A stretch of 64,000 nt of DNA from Pseudomonas oryzagri (GTDB taxonomy: Bacteria; Pseudomonadota; Gammaproteobacteria; Pseudomonadales; Pseudomonadaceae), in NCBI RefSeq assembly GCF_020831405.1, contig NZ_JAJHPU010000019.1, forward strand, positions 248,001 to 312,000, in the 5' to 3' direction. How positions within the stretch are numbered: position 1 is the stretch's first letter; every line of letters starts with the position of its first letter. Below are positions 26,383 through 34,316 of the stretch, one piece after another. Below the pieces are notes generated by a model. It had not been told where the DNA came from. It saw nothing but the letters and a program-made list of their open reading frames with translations, and searched no databases. Made by a program: the position numbers and the translations under genes.

Positions 26383-28245
26383 TCAGTTGGTATGCGGCGG
26401 GCAGAGCACGCAGTTGGCAGTGGCCTCCTCCTTGGGCACCGCGGTGCCGCTGAGGGCTCCCGTAGCCTGGGCACTGGCGGTGTTGGAGAAGGAGGCGGTG
26501 CTCGGATCGTTCGGGTCACCAGTGATGGTGTCCGGGTAGTAGGCCTGCTCGAATACCACGACTTCCCCGAACGCCATGCTGCCGGTACACCTGGCCACCG
26601 CGCTGCTGGTGGCGGCCGTGCAGGTCAGGTTGGTCCCGCCGGACACCTTGGTCAGGCTCTGCACCTGCGAGTCCTCGATGATCACATTGCTCAGTGCCTC
26701 CTGGCCGTCGTTGGTGACCGTGATCTTGTTGTCCACCGCGACCACCACCTTGCCGTCTACCACCTCCAGCCGTACGCCGGCGCCTTCCGGATCGCAGACC
26801 TTGGTGATGCTCAGGTCAGGATGGACATCCAGCAGACAGGTCGCATCATCCGTGGCGGTCCCCAGCACCGCGGTCTTGTTGCTGTTGGCGTAGAAGGTCA
26901 GGGTCACCGTATCGCTGAACGAGGTCTGCGTGACCGGGGTCGCCACCGGATAGTTGCCCTCGTAGAACACCGTCTGTCCCGCGGCCAGGGTAAAGCTGGC
27001 AGTGCTGCCCAGCAGGAGATCCGCCGGGGCGGCATCGGTGCCGTCGCACTTGCCGCTGACGCCGGTGGTATCGAAGCACACCGCGGTGAAGTCGGCGCCG
27101 GTCTGGTTGTCCGCCAGTTCGACGTAGATCGACTGACCACCGGTATTGGTGGCGGTGCCGGTGAAGTTCACCTGGGCCGAGTCACCACCCGCGCTGATTT
27201 CCGCAGAGCAATTCTTGACGACACTGGCGCCGCAGACCGGGAAGGCATCCTGCACGAAGTCCTTCAGCTGGGCGGTCTGCGAGGAAGACGAGCGGGTTTC
27301 GGCCAGGAAGCTGGCGAAGCACGGCGTGCTGCCCAGCAGCCGGGTCACGTTGATGCCGCCCTCGAAGAAGCTCTCGAAGGGCAGGCCGGTACCCGATTTG
27401 GGCGTGTAGGGCCACGGCGGAGCGGCTTGCGGCTCCAGGTTGCTGATGGCGCAGGCCACCTTGCCGCCGGCCAGGTCGCACTCGGCGTCGGCCACCCTGA
27501 CCAGCAGGTCCAGCGGGCTGGATACCCGGCTCGGCGGTTTGGTCGATTCGTCCGGGTCCCAGTTCTTGTCGCCGTCGACGTCGTTGGGGTCCCACTCGTA
27601 GACCTTGATCACCGGCACCGCACCGGACGCCTGCGGGTACTCGACGATCACGAACACGTCGCCCGGGGTGGTGGCGGTCTTGGCCACGTGCAGGCCGCTG
27701 AAGGTGCCACCGGCCACGGGGGCCACGTCGTCCTGGAAGAACCAGAAGCCGGCGAAGGCATCGCCGTTGTTGGCCAGGCGGTCCAGGCCGAAGTAGACGA
27801 TCATGTCGCCCGCCCGGTGCACCGGGGTCTGTCCGGCGGCGCAGGTCACCGCCGTGGTGCCGTTGAAGCAGACGTCGGTCGGGTTGTTGTAGGCCGCGGC
27901 GTAGGCGTTGGTGATGTCGTCCTTGTCCGGTACCGAGCCGTTGGTGTGTTTCCACTGGTTTACGTCGTTGACGTCCTTGGAGCCGCCCTGGGTGAAGATG
28001 CTGGCCGGTGCCGGGTCGGCGGTGATGCCGGTGAAGGTGATCAGGTTGGCCTTGGCGGCGGTGTTGGCGTACAGGCTGCCCCAGTCATCCCCTGCCGTGG
28101 TGCCTTCTGGAATGTTGCCATCCAGCTCGAACAGTCCCGGCGGGTTGCCATCCACGGCATGCACCGGTACTGACATGGCCGTCGAGGCCGCGATCACGGC
28201 GCCGAGCAGACAGCTCGGCAGTTTCTTGAACAATGGACTACGCAT
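26383..28245 (-). CDS. Exo4: secreted repeat protein, close paralogue of Exo3
   Basis: A 620-residue exported protein. Signal peptide (about 1-30) and N-terminal domain (about 31-355) are nearly the same as in Exo3, even at DNA level, apart from a short loop (TATTPGD in place of a longer Asp/Asn-rich loop). After the AFPVCG motif the sequence diverges quickly. About two DUF11-like modules follow (VVKNC and ITKVC starts; NTGGQ, NDGQE), and the end is ANCVLCPPHTN. No CTPGFWK domain. ATG 28245 has the same ribosome site as exo3. Exo4 is the gene nearest the T2SS operon; its activator sites lie in the 250 bp between its promoter and the gspD stop. Confidence 0.84.
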   Translation of the reverse strand: MRSPLFKKLPSCLLGAVIAASTAMSVPVHAVDGNPPGLFELDGNIPEGTTAGDDWGSLYANTAAKANLITFTGITADPAPASIFTQGGSKDVNDVNQWKHTNGSVPDKDDITNAYAAAYNNPTDVCFNGTTAVTCAAGQTPVHRAGDMIVYFGLDRLANNGDAFAGFWFFQDDVAPVAGGTFSGLHVAKTATTPGDVFVIVEYPQASGAVPVIKVYEWDPNDVDGDKNWDPDESTKPPSRVSSPLDLLVRVADAECDLAGGKVACAISNLEPQAAPPWPYTPKSGTGLPFESFFEGGINVTRLLGSTPCFASFLAETRSSSSQTAQLKDFVQDAFPVCGASVVKNCSAEISAGGDSAQVNFTGTATNTGGQSIYVELADNQTGADFTAVCFDTTGVSGKCDGTDAAPADLLLGSTASFTLAAGQTVFYEGNYPVATPVTQTSFSDTVTLTFYANSNKTAVLGTATDDATCLLDVHPDLSITKVCDPEGAGVRLEVVDGKVVVAVDNKITVTNDGQEALSNVIIEDSQVQSLTKVSGGTNLTCTAATSSAVARCTGSMAFGEVVVFEQAYYPDTITGDPNDPSTASFSNTASAQATGALSGTAVPKEEATANCVLCPPHTN

Positions 28246-28277
28246 ATCACTGCTCCCGCACCGGGTCCCGATTCCCG

Positions 28278-28326
28278 CGGAGTACCGGTGCACTCAGCCA
28301 CCCGTTCTTCTTGAACGGTGACTCCG
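28278..28326 (-). ncRNA. Structured leader element B of exo4
   Basis: Same architecture as the exo3 element: outer CGGAGU / ACUCCG, inner CACCGUUC / GAACGGGUG, loop AAGAA. The inner stem carries a compensatory change relative to exo3. Confidence 0.55.
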
Positions 28327-28328
28327 CC

Positions 28329-28349
28329 GGCCTCGGAATCCCCAAGGCC
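28329..28349 (-). ncRNA. Structured leader element A of exo4
   Basis: Hairpin GGCCUUGG / CCGAGGCC with a G-U pair replacing the C-G pair of exo3. Confidence 0.5.
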
Positions 28350-28462
28350 AGGGGACGGCTGTGGATCTGTGCGGTTATGGCGGGTCGCGACCTTCTTGCA
28401 GCTCTCACGCTCGGTCTGGCCCATTTTTCCGGAGGACAACGCTCTCTCCTCGGCCGCACTCA

Positions 28463-28479
28463 ATCAAGAGTTGTGCCAA
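28463..28479 (-). promoter_or_regulatory. Sigma-54-like promoter of exo4 with GA at -12
   Basis: On the minus strand: TTGGCACAACTCTTGAT. Perfect -24 element and exact 10-nt spacing to GA. Predicted leader about 207 nt. Confidence 0.7.
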
Positions 28480-28560
28480 TTTTTTAAGTATTTGTTTTTA
28501 AAAGGATTTATGTTCTAAAGCCGTCAATGACCGCTCATGGCGGGCGAAGTCGGGCGCCGC

Positions 28561-28580
28561 TTGTTCAGCGCACGAAACAG
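28561..28580. promoter_or_regulatory. Proximal activator-site candidate, exo4
   Basis: TTGTTCAGCGCACGAAACAG, centred about 106 bp upstream of the -12 core. Confidence 0.65.
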
Positions 28581-28648
28581 GTGAAACGCCTGCCAAGCCT
28601 GGCCTCCAGTATTTCCGGGGGCTCTGGCGAACAGGGGGCATGGGCGAG

Positions 28649-28668
28649 CTGTTCAGGCGCGTTAACAG
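28649..28668. promoter_or_regulatory. Distal activator-site candidate, exo4
   Basis: CTGTTCAGGCGCGTTAACAG, 88 bp centre-to-centre from the proximal site, about one helical turn less than in the other three genes. Confidence 0.7.
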
Positions 28669-28744
28669 CGTCCGGGGAAAGTGAGGCAGGCGCCTGGCCT
28701 TGAGCCCGCCCCGCGCCTCGCCACCCACCCCGCGCCGCGCATGC

Positions 28745-30946
28745 TCAGAGCTGTCGCCCCCGATCCAGCCAGACATCCTGCGGCAGGGTCACGTCCTTGA
28801 GCTTGTTGCGGTATTCGCGGGTCACCTCGCGGGCCTCGTCGAGCTTGGTCACTGCGGTCGGGGTGAGCATCACCACCAGCTCGGTGCGGCTCTTCGACTT
28901 GCCCTGGCTGCCGAACAGCCAGCCGAGCACCGGGATATGGCGCAGGTAGGGCAGACCCTCGCTGGCGCGGCCCTCGTCCTCCTTGATCAGACCGCCCAGC
29001 ACCAGGGTTTCGCCGCTCTGGATGGCCACGTTGGTGGCGATGCGCCGCTGGTTGATGGTCGGCGAGTCGATGCCGGAAGTCTGGGTATCGCTGACGTCGT
29101 TCACCTCCTGGGTGATCTCCAGGGTGATCATGCCGCCGGCGTTGACCCGCGGCGTCACCTCCAGCAGCACGCCGGTGTCACGGTACTGGATGGTGCTGGT
29201 GACCAGCGCGGAGGGGTCTTCCGGCTCGGCGACCACGCCGCTGGTGTTGGTGGTTTCCGAGGTGCGAATCGGCACCTGGTCACCGACGCGAATGGACGCG
29301 GTGCGGTTGTCCAGCACCATCAGGGTGGGCGACGACACCACGTTGAGCTTGGAGTCGCGGGCCAGCAGATCGAGCAGAACCCGCGCCTCGCCGTCCTCGA
29401 TGACGGTGTAGGAGCCGGTCGGCGTCAGGTCGGTGGGGCCGACCAAGGGCCGGCCCGCGCCCAGCACGGCGAGGCCCCGCATGCCGCCGATGGAGTTCTT
29501 GAAGAACCACTGCAGGCCGTAGCGCAGCTCGTCCTCCAGGGTCACCTCGACGATGGTGGCCTCCACCAGCACCTGCAGCGGCAGGATGTCGATCTTCTGG
29601 ATGGCCTTGAGCACCTTGTCGTAGTCGGTGGCGGTGGCCATGATCAGCAGGGCGTTGTTCTCCTCGTCGGCGATGATGCTGACCTCGCCGACCGCGAGGC
29701 TGGTGCCCTCGCCGCCGGGGCCGATCAGCACCGGCTCCGCGGGGGCCGGCTCGGCTGCCGGGGCCTCGCCCTCGGCCGGCGTCAGGGGGGGCGGCGCGTT
29801 GGTGTCCATGCTGCCGTTCCCGTTGCCGCTTTCCCCTTCCGTCTTCGGCTTGGCCTTGCCCTCGAACAGCTGGGTGAGCACCTCGGCCATGGTCTCGGCC
29901 TTGCCGTTCTGCACGTAGTACACGAACATGCTCGACCCCTGGCCGCCCTCGGCGCGGTCCAGACGCTCGATCCAGGCCTGGGCGTCGTCCAGGTACTTGC
30001 TCTGCGGGGTGATCACCAGCAGCGCATTGAGCCGCTCGATGGGCAGAAAGCGCATCATCCCCGCCAGCGGCCCGCCCGAAGCGTCGCCGAAGATGGTTTC
30101 CAGCTCCTTGAGCACCACCCCCGCCTCCACCGACTGCAGGCGGAACAGGCCGACCGACATGCCGCGCAACTGGTCGACGTCGAACAGCTGCACAGTCTCG
30201 CGGATATTGTTCAGCTCCTCCTGGCTGCCGGCCACCATCAGCAGATTGCGGCGCTCGTCGACGGTCATCAGGCCCTTGCTCGGCTTGAGCGGCTCGAGAA
30301 TCTTCATCAGCTCGGCGGCCGAGATGTAGCGCAGCGGCACGACCAGCAGCTGGTAGCCGCGCATCTGCTTGGTATCCAGGCGCGGCACCAGGCCCGCCGA
30401 GGGCGCCGCCTCGAGCGGCACGATCTCGTAGAAGTTCTGCGAACGGATCAGGGCGGCGCCATTGACCTCGAGCAGCGTCTCCAGGGTCGGCAGCAGCGCC
30501 TCGCGGGTCAGCGGCCGGCTGGTCTGCAGGCTGACGGTGCCGGTGACGTTCTGGTCCAGCACGTAGTTGAGGCCGAGGATCTCGCCCATGATCACCTTGA
30601 CCACCTCGGCGATCTCGGTCTGCTGGAAGTTGAGGGTGATGTCGCCCTCCGCCTCCGCTGCCGCCGCCGAACCGCCGGCGAGGTTGACCGTGGCGCCGGT
30701 GCCCCGGTAGATCTCCGCCCTGGGGCCGCGCACCGGCGCTTCCACGGGCGAGGCGGTATCCCGGCGCAACGGCCCCTCATGCTCGATGGCGACCCTGGGT
30801 GGGGCAGTCGTCCCGAGCGCCTCGCTCTTCTTGCCCCACGGGTTGTCCAGCACCGCGCGGTCGCCCCCGGGGATCGCGGCGCAGGCGGCCAGCACCAGGT
30901 ACGCACCGAACAGCAGGGGCCCGCCGAAACGCCTGAGCATCATCAT
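28745..30946 (-). CDS. gspD: Type II secretion secretin GspD (XpsD type)
   Basis: A 733-residue outer-membrane channel. A lipoprotein signal ends LAAC (Cys22), so the secretin is itself predicted to be lipidated, as in Xanthomonas XpsD. N0 domain (about 100-175) and three N1-N3 domains follow, the last interrupted by an Ala/Pro/Glu-rich insert (about 375-420). The secretin core (about 430-700) has VEATIVEV, VPIRTSETT and the C-terminal GLIKEDEGR and VPVLGWLFG motifs. AAAGGAGA lies 6 nt before the first ATG. It is the last gene of the operon, 13 bp after gspN. Confidence 0.95.
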   Translation of the reverse strand: MMMLRRFGGPLLFGAYLVLAACAAIPGGDRAVLDNPWGKKSEALGTTAPPRVAIEHEGPLRRDTASPVEAPVRGPRAEIYRGTGATVNLAGGSAAAAEAEGDITLNFQQTEIAEVVKVIMGEILGLNYVLDQNVTGTVSLQTSRPLTREALLPTLETLLEVNGAALIRSQNFYEIVPLEAAPSAGLVPRLDTKQMRGYQLLVVPLRYISAAELMKILEPLKPSKGLMTVDERRNLLMVAGSQEELNNIRETVQLFDVDQLRGMSVGLFRLQSVEAGVVLKELETIFGDASGGPLAGMMRFLPIERLNALLVITPQSKYLDDAQAWIERLDRAEGGQGSSMFVYYVQNGKAETMAEVLTQLFEGKAKPKTEGESGNGNGSMDTNAPPPLTPAEGEAPAAEPAPAEPVLIGPGGEGTSLAVGEVSIIADEENNALLIMATATDYDKVLKAIQKIDILPLQVLVEATIVEVTLEDELRYGLQWFFKNSIGGMRGLAVLGAGRPLVGPTDLTPTGSYTVIEDGEARVLLDLLARDSKLNVVSSPTLMVLDNRTASIRVGDQVPIRTSETTNTSGVVAEPEDPSALVTSTIQYRDTGVLLEVTPRVNAGGMITLEITQEVNDVSDTQTSGIDSPTINQRRIATNVAIQSGETLVLGGLIKEDEGRASEGLPYLRHIPVLGWLFGSQGKSKSRTELVVMLTPTAVTKLDEAREVTREYRNKLKDVTLPQDVWLDRGRQL

Positions 30947-30959
30947 GTGCCTTCTCCTT

Positions 30960-31583
30960 TCATCCTCTGCGGACCGGCTCGACGAGGGCCGTGCGGCCTT
31001 TCGGCGGTGCCGTGCCGCTCGGCGCGCCCGGCGGCGCCGCGGCTGGCGGCGCGGCCGGTTTGCCCGATTTGTCCTTGTCCGCTGGCGCGTTGGCCGGTTT
31101 GTCCGGTTTTTCCTTGCCGGCTGGCGCCTTGGGCGGCTTTTCCGCCTTGTCCGCCTGGTCCGGCTCCTGGTGGGCCTGCGGTTCGCGCAGCAACAGCTCC
31201 ACCTCGGTGCCGTCGTTGCCCAGCCATACCCGGTCGCGCTCGATACGCCGCAGCCGCCACTCGTCGGCGAGGGCCATGCCCACTTCCAGGCGCAGGCGCA
31301 GCTCGCCCTGGCGCTCGCTGAAGATGGCCATCTGCTGGTCGTTCTCCAGCACGATGCCGCTCAGCCGCCAGACCTCGCGCAGCTTCTGCGCATCCAGGCT
31401 CTCGGTGGGCGCATCCAGCACCGCCGCCGGTCGACGGGTGTTGCTGAACAGCGGCCGCTCGATCATCTGGTTGAACTGGCTGAAGTCCGGCCGCGCCATG
31501 GGCGCCTCCGGCTCCTGCGCCCGCACCGCCAGCCAGGGCAGCAGGGTCGGCAGCAGCAGGCAGACCGTCAGGCGGCGGCTCAT
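30960..31583 (-). CDS. gspN: Type II secretion protein GspN/XpsN-like (GspC-equivalent)
   Basis: A 207-residue protein. An N-terminal signal or anchor (about 1-21), then FNQMIERPLFSNTRRP, resembling the start of the GspC homology-region domain and of XpsN, and a beta-rich domain to about residue 130. The rest is a Lys/Pro/Ala-rich low-complexity tail. Its place between gspM and gspD matches xpsN in Xanthomonas, whose product links the inner-membrane L/M platform to the secretin in place of GspC. No separate gspC is present. The start overlaps the gspM stop by 4 bp (ATGA). Confidence 0.8.
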   Translation of the reverse strand: MSRRLTVCLLLPTLLPWLAVRAQEPEAPMARPDFSQFNQMIERPLFSNTRRPAAVLDAPTESLDAQKLREVWRLSGIVLENDQQMAIFSERQGELRLRLEVGMALADEWRLRRIERDRVWLGNDGTEVELLLREPQAHQEPDQADKAEKPPKAPAGKEKPDKPANAPADKDKSGKPAAPPAAAPPGAPSGTAPPKGRTALVEPVRRG

Positions 31584-32173
31584 GGCGCCTCCGTCTTGGC
31601 GATGAAGCCCTTGAGGTCGAAGGTGACGTCCAGCGAAGGCACCGCCTTGATGTCCTCGGCGCGCCGGAAGCGCTGCATGTCGACCCGCGGATTGCTGAGC
31701 ACCACCAGGTTTTCCACCAGCAGCAACGGCTCGTGCCAGGCCAGCGCGTAGAGCAGGCGGACCAGTTGCTCGGTTTCGCCGCGCAGGTGCACCTTGAGGC
31801 CCACCGAGGCCACCGGCGCCTCGCCGTCGGCGGTGGTGACGATCTGCACGCTGACCAGCTGCGCGCCCATCTCGCCGATCAGCCGGGTGATCTGCTGCTG
31901 CAGCTCGGCCCCGGCCAGCGCCGGCCGACTCTCGGCGAGCAGCAGGCGGCTGACCGGGTTGTCGCGCTTGAGTTCGGCCAGACGCTGCTCCTGCGCGGGC
32001 AGTTCGGCGATCAGGCGCTGATAGACCGCCAGACGCTGCTCCAGGTCGTCGATCTGCTCCTGGCCGCTGCGGAACTGGGCGAGCAGCGGGCCGACCACCA
32101 GCCCCAGCAGGAGGAACACCACCACCACCAGGATGGCGACCGCCAGCAGCTGGCGGAGGCGCTGCGGCATCAT
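31580..32173 (-). CDS. gspM: Type II secretion platform protein GspM
   Basis: A 197-residue bitopic inner-membrane protein: one transmembrane helix (about 10-32), a coiled-coil stretch (about 35-70) and a small ferredoxin-like periplasmic domain (about 100-195). This is the XpsM/PilO-like form. It overlaps gspL by ATGA and pairs with GspL in the platform that holds the ATPase. Confidence 0.87.
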   Translation of the reverse strand: MMPQRLRQLLAVAILVVVVFLLLGLVVGPLLAQFRSGQEQIDDLEQRLAVYQRLIAELPAQEQRLAELKRDNPVSRLLLAESRPALAGAELQQQITRLIGEMGAQLVSVQIVTTADGEAPVASVGLKVHLRGETEQLVRLLYALAWHEPLLLVENLVVLSNPRVDMQRFRRAEDIKAVPSLDVTFDLKGFIAKTEAP

Positions 32174-33375
32174 GGTGTCGTCTCCGTCTGCTCCGCGTTC
32201 TCCGTTTTCCCGGTTTTCTCCGTCGCTTCGGGCGAGGCGGACGGCGGCGCCTCACCGGCGGCGGCGACCTTGCGCTCGGCGAGCAGGCTGAAGCGGTCCT
32301 TCTGGGTCCTGGGATTGCTGGTGATCGGCGAGGCGAAGGTGACGTTCTGCAGGGTCTGCGACTTCTCGAACAGGGCGATCAGCGCCGAGGCCTCGGCGGA
32401 CTCGCCCTCCATGCGCACGCGATCCTCGCTGAGCTCGAAGCGGCTGAGCCAGGTGGTGTCCGGCAACAGCTGGGTCAGCTCGTTGAGGGTCAGAAGGATC
32501 GCCGGTGCCTTCTCCTGCTGCGCGCGCAGGTAGCCACCGCCGCCCTCCAGGCGCTGCAGCTCGGCGCGCACCTGGGCGGCCCGCTCGGCCGCGGCCCTGG
32601 GCTTCTCCAGCGCCTCGGTCAGGTTGGCGATTTCGCGCCGCTGCTCGAGCAGCGGAAACCCCACCAGCAGCGCCAGCACCACCAGCCCGAGGCCGGCCTG
32701 CAGGCGGCGGTCGGTGCGCCAGTCGCGCCGGCGCTCGCGCCTGCGGCTGCCCGGCAGCAGGTTGATGCCGTTGCCGCTCCAGTTGTCCTCGCCACCGCCC
32801 AGGCTCACCGTGGCCGGATGCACGCCCAGCTCGTCGAGGCGCTGCAGCAGGCCGTCGAGATAGTCGCGCGGCACCACCAGCAGCTCCACCTGCAGGCGCT
32901 GGTGGGCGCGGTCGCGCTGGACGATTCGATAGCCGAAATAGACCTGGTCGCTGGAGAACGGCGTATGGCGGTCCATCTCGAAACGCAGCACGTTGTCCAG
33001 GCCGGATTCGGTGGCCGCCGGCAGGGCGATGACCTTGCGCAGCGTCCTGCCCGGCGGCAGCAGCAGGACCACCTTGTCGGCCTTGGGCGCGCGGGTCAGC
33101 AGGGGGTCGGTGACGAACGAAGGCCACTCGTCCTCGGCGCCCACCGGGGCGCTGGCCACCGTTTCGATCTGGTTGAAGTTGCCGTAGCCGACGCGGCACT
33201 GCTGATCGTCCATGGCGATGCACAGCACCGTGCCGCGCTGGTGCAGGCGTTGCTGCCAGCGCGGCGGGAGCAGGCCGATCAGTTCCTCGCTCCACCATTG
33301 CCAGAATTGCTCGACCAGACCGCCCAGCGTCCCGGCCAGGGTGCCCAGCCTCGCCAGCTGCAAGCGATCGTTCAT
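32170..33375 (-). CDS. gspL: Type II secretion platform protein GspL
   Basis: A 401-residue protein with an actin-like cytoplasmic domain (about 45-230), which normally docks GspE, one transmembrane helix (about 257-275), and a periplasmic PilN-like domain (about 280-370). The start is ATG 33375 behind GGGGAGGG; the longer open frame upstream overlaps gspK and is not used. An acidic, Thr-rich tail ends the protein. Confidence 0.88.
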   Translation of the reverse strand: MNDRLQLARLGTLAGTLGGLVEQFWQWWSEELIGLLPPRWQQRLHQRGTVLCIAMDDQQCRVGYGNFNQIETVASAPVGAEDEWPSFVTDPLLTRAPKADKVVLLLPPGRTLRKVIALPAATESGLDNVLRFEMDRHTPFSSDQVYFGYRIVQRDRAHQRLQVELLVVPRDYLDGLLQRLDELGVHPATVSLGGGEDNWSGNGINLLPGSRRRERRRDWRTDRRLQAGLGLVVLALLVGFPLLEQRREIANLTEALEKPRAAAERAAQVRAELQRLEGGGGYLRAQQEKAPAILLTLNELTQLLPDTTWLSRFELSEDRVRMEGESAEASALIALFEKSQTLQNVTFASPITSNPRTQKDRFSLLAERKVAAAGEAPPSASPEATEKTGKTENAEQTETTP

Positions 33376-33419
33376 CGCCCTCCCCCTTCCCCAACGGGAC
33401 TGCGGCCGTGGCCGTCCCC

Positions 33420-34316
33420 TCACTCCGGCGGCGTGTCGTCCAGAACCTCCAGACCCTGCCCCCCACCGCGCAGGTGAATCAGAAGCTGTCGCTTGATCTG
33501 TATGCTCGGACTTACCGCAGTCCGGGTAACGATAGAGTAGTTCACCCCCGGGGCGTTGGGCGCCAGAAAGCGCGAATCCACGCTGTTCAGCATCGGTGGC
33601 CGCTCGCCGCTCTCGTAGTTGCGCCGGCGCTCCTCGATGAAGTTGTCGATGCTCCCCGGATCGATACCCGGCAGCGCCAGCAGTACCTCGCGCGGCGCGA
33701 CCAGCGGATTGATCTCGGCCTTGTTGGAGTCGATGGTCAGGGCCGGGCGCACCTGGTGGTACAACGCCTCGCTCATGCCCAGCACCTTGCGCAGCTCCTT
33801 GACCTCCTCGAAGGGCGTGTTGGCCGGCCCGGTCAGGCCGGCGGCCTCGTACTCCTCCTCCTCGGCGCCCAGCGGCGTGACCAGCCCATCCTCGTCGCGC
33901 CAGTCGACCACCGCGGCGGCCAGCGCCTCGGCGACCTTCTTGTCCAGGCCCACCGACTCGAACAGCCCTTGCAGCAGCACCGGGTCGGCTTCGTTGAGGT
34001 CGATCTTGCCCTGCTCGTCGAACAGCGCCACCTCCACACTGATGCCGTCCAGCTTCAGCGTCTTGGTGCTGCCGTCGGCCAGCCAGCCGGCGGTGTTGGC
34101 CTGCATCAGGCTCCACGCGCCCCAGTTGATCCCCGCCTCGGCGACGTGGCGGGCGGCGGCGGCCTGGCGCAGGTTGCCCGCCAGCTGCAGCTCGGTGCGA
34201 CTGCCGGAGGAAAGGTTGAGCACCAGCATCGACAGCAGCACCAGCAGCCAGAGCACGCTGACCAGGGCGACCCCGGCGCTGCGCCGCGCCCGCTCATTTG
34301 CCGCTGAGCACGACAT
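33420..34316 (-). CDS. gspK: Type II secretion minor pseudopilin GspK
   Basis: A 298-residue pseudopilin forming the pilus tip with GspI and GspJ. The prepilin cleavage site is SAG-VALVSVLWLLV; as is usual for GspK there is no Glu at +5. The large insert domain has DLNEADPVLLQGL and DWRDEDG metal-binding-type motifs. It overlaps gspJ by 23 bp. Confidence 0.92.
   Translation of the reverse strand: MSCSAANERARRSAGVALVSVLWLLVLLSMLVLNLSSGSRTELQLAGNLRQAAAARHVAEAGINWGAWSLMQANTAGWLADGSTKTLKLDGISVEVALFDEQGKIDLNEADPVLLQGLFESVGLDKKVAEALAAAVVDWRDEDGLVTPLGAEEEEYEAAGLTGPANTPFEEVKELRKVLGMSEALYHQVRPALTIDSNKAEINPLVAPREVLLALPGIDPGSIDNFIEERRRNYESGERPPMLNSVDSRFLAPNAPGVNYSIVTRTAVSPSIQIKRQLLIHLRGGGQGLEVLDDTPPE

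Noticed and set aside
16047-28245. Exo proteins as PEP-CTERM/exosortase substrates
   Set aside because: The C-termini (NDNSQP, GNHGR, CPAPTP, CPPHTN) have no PEP motif, transmembrane helix or basic tail.
19068-28462. c-di-GMP (GEMM) riboswitch in the Exo leaders
   Set aside because: The conserved GEMM core motifs and tetraloop-receptor arrangement could not be found.
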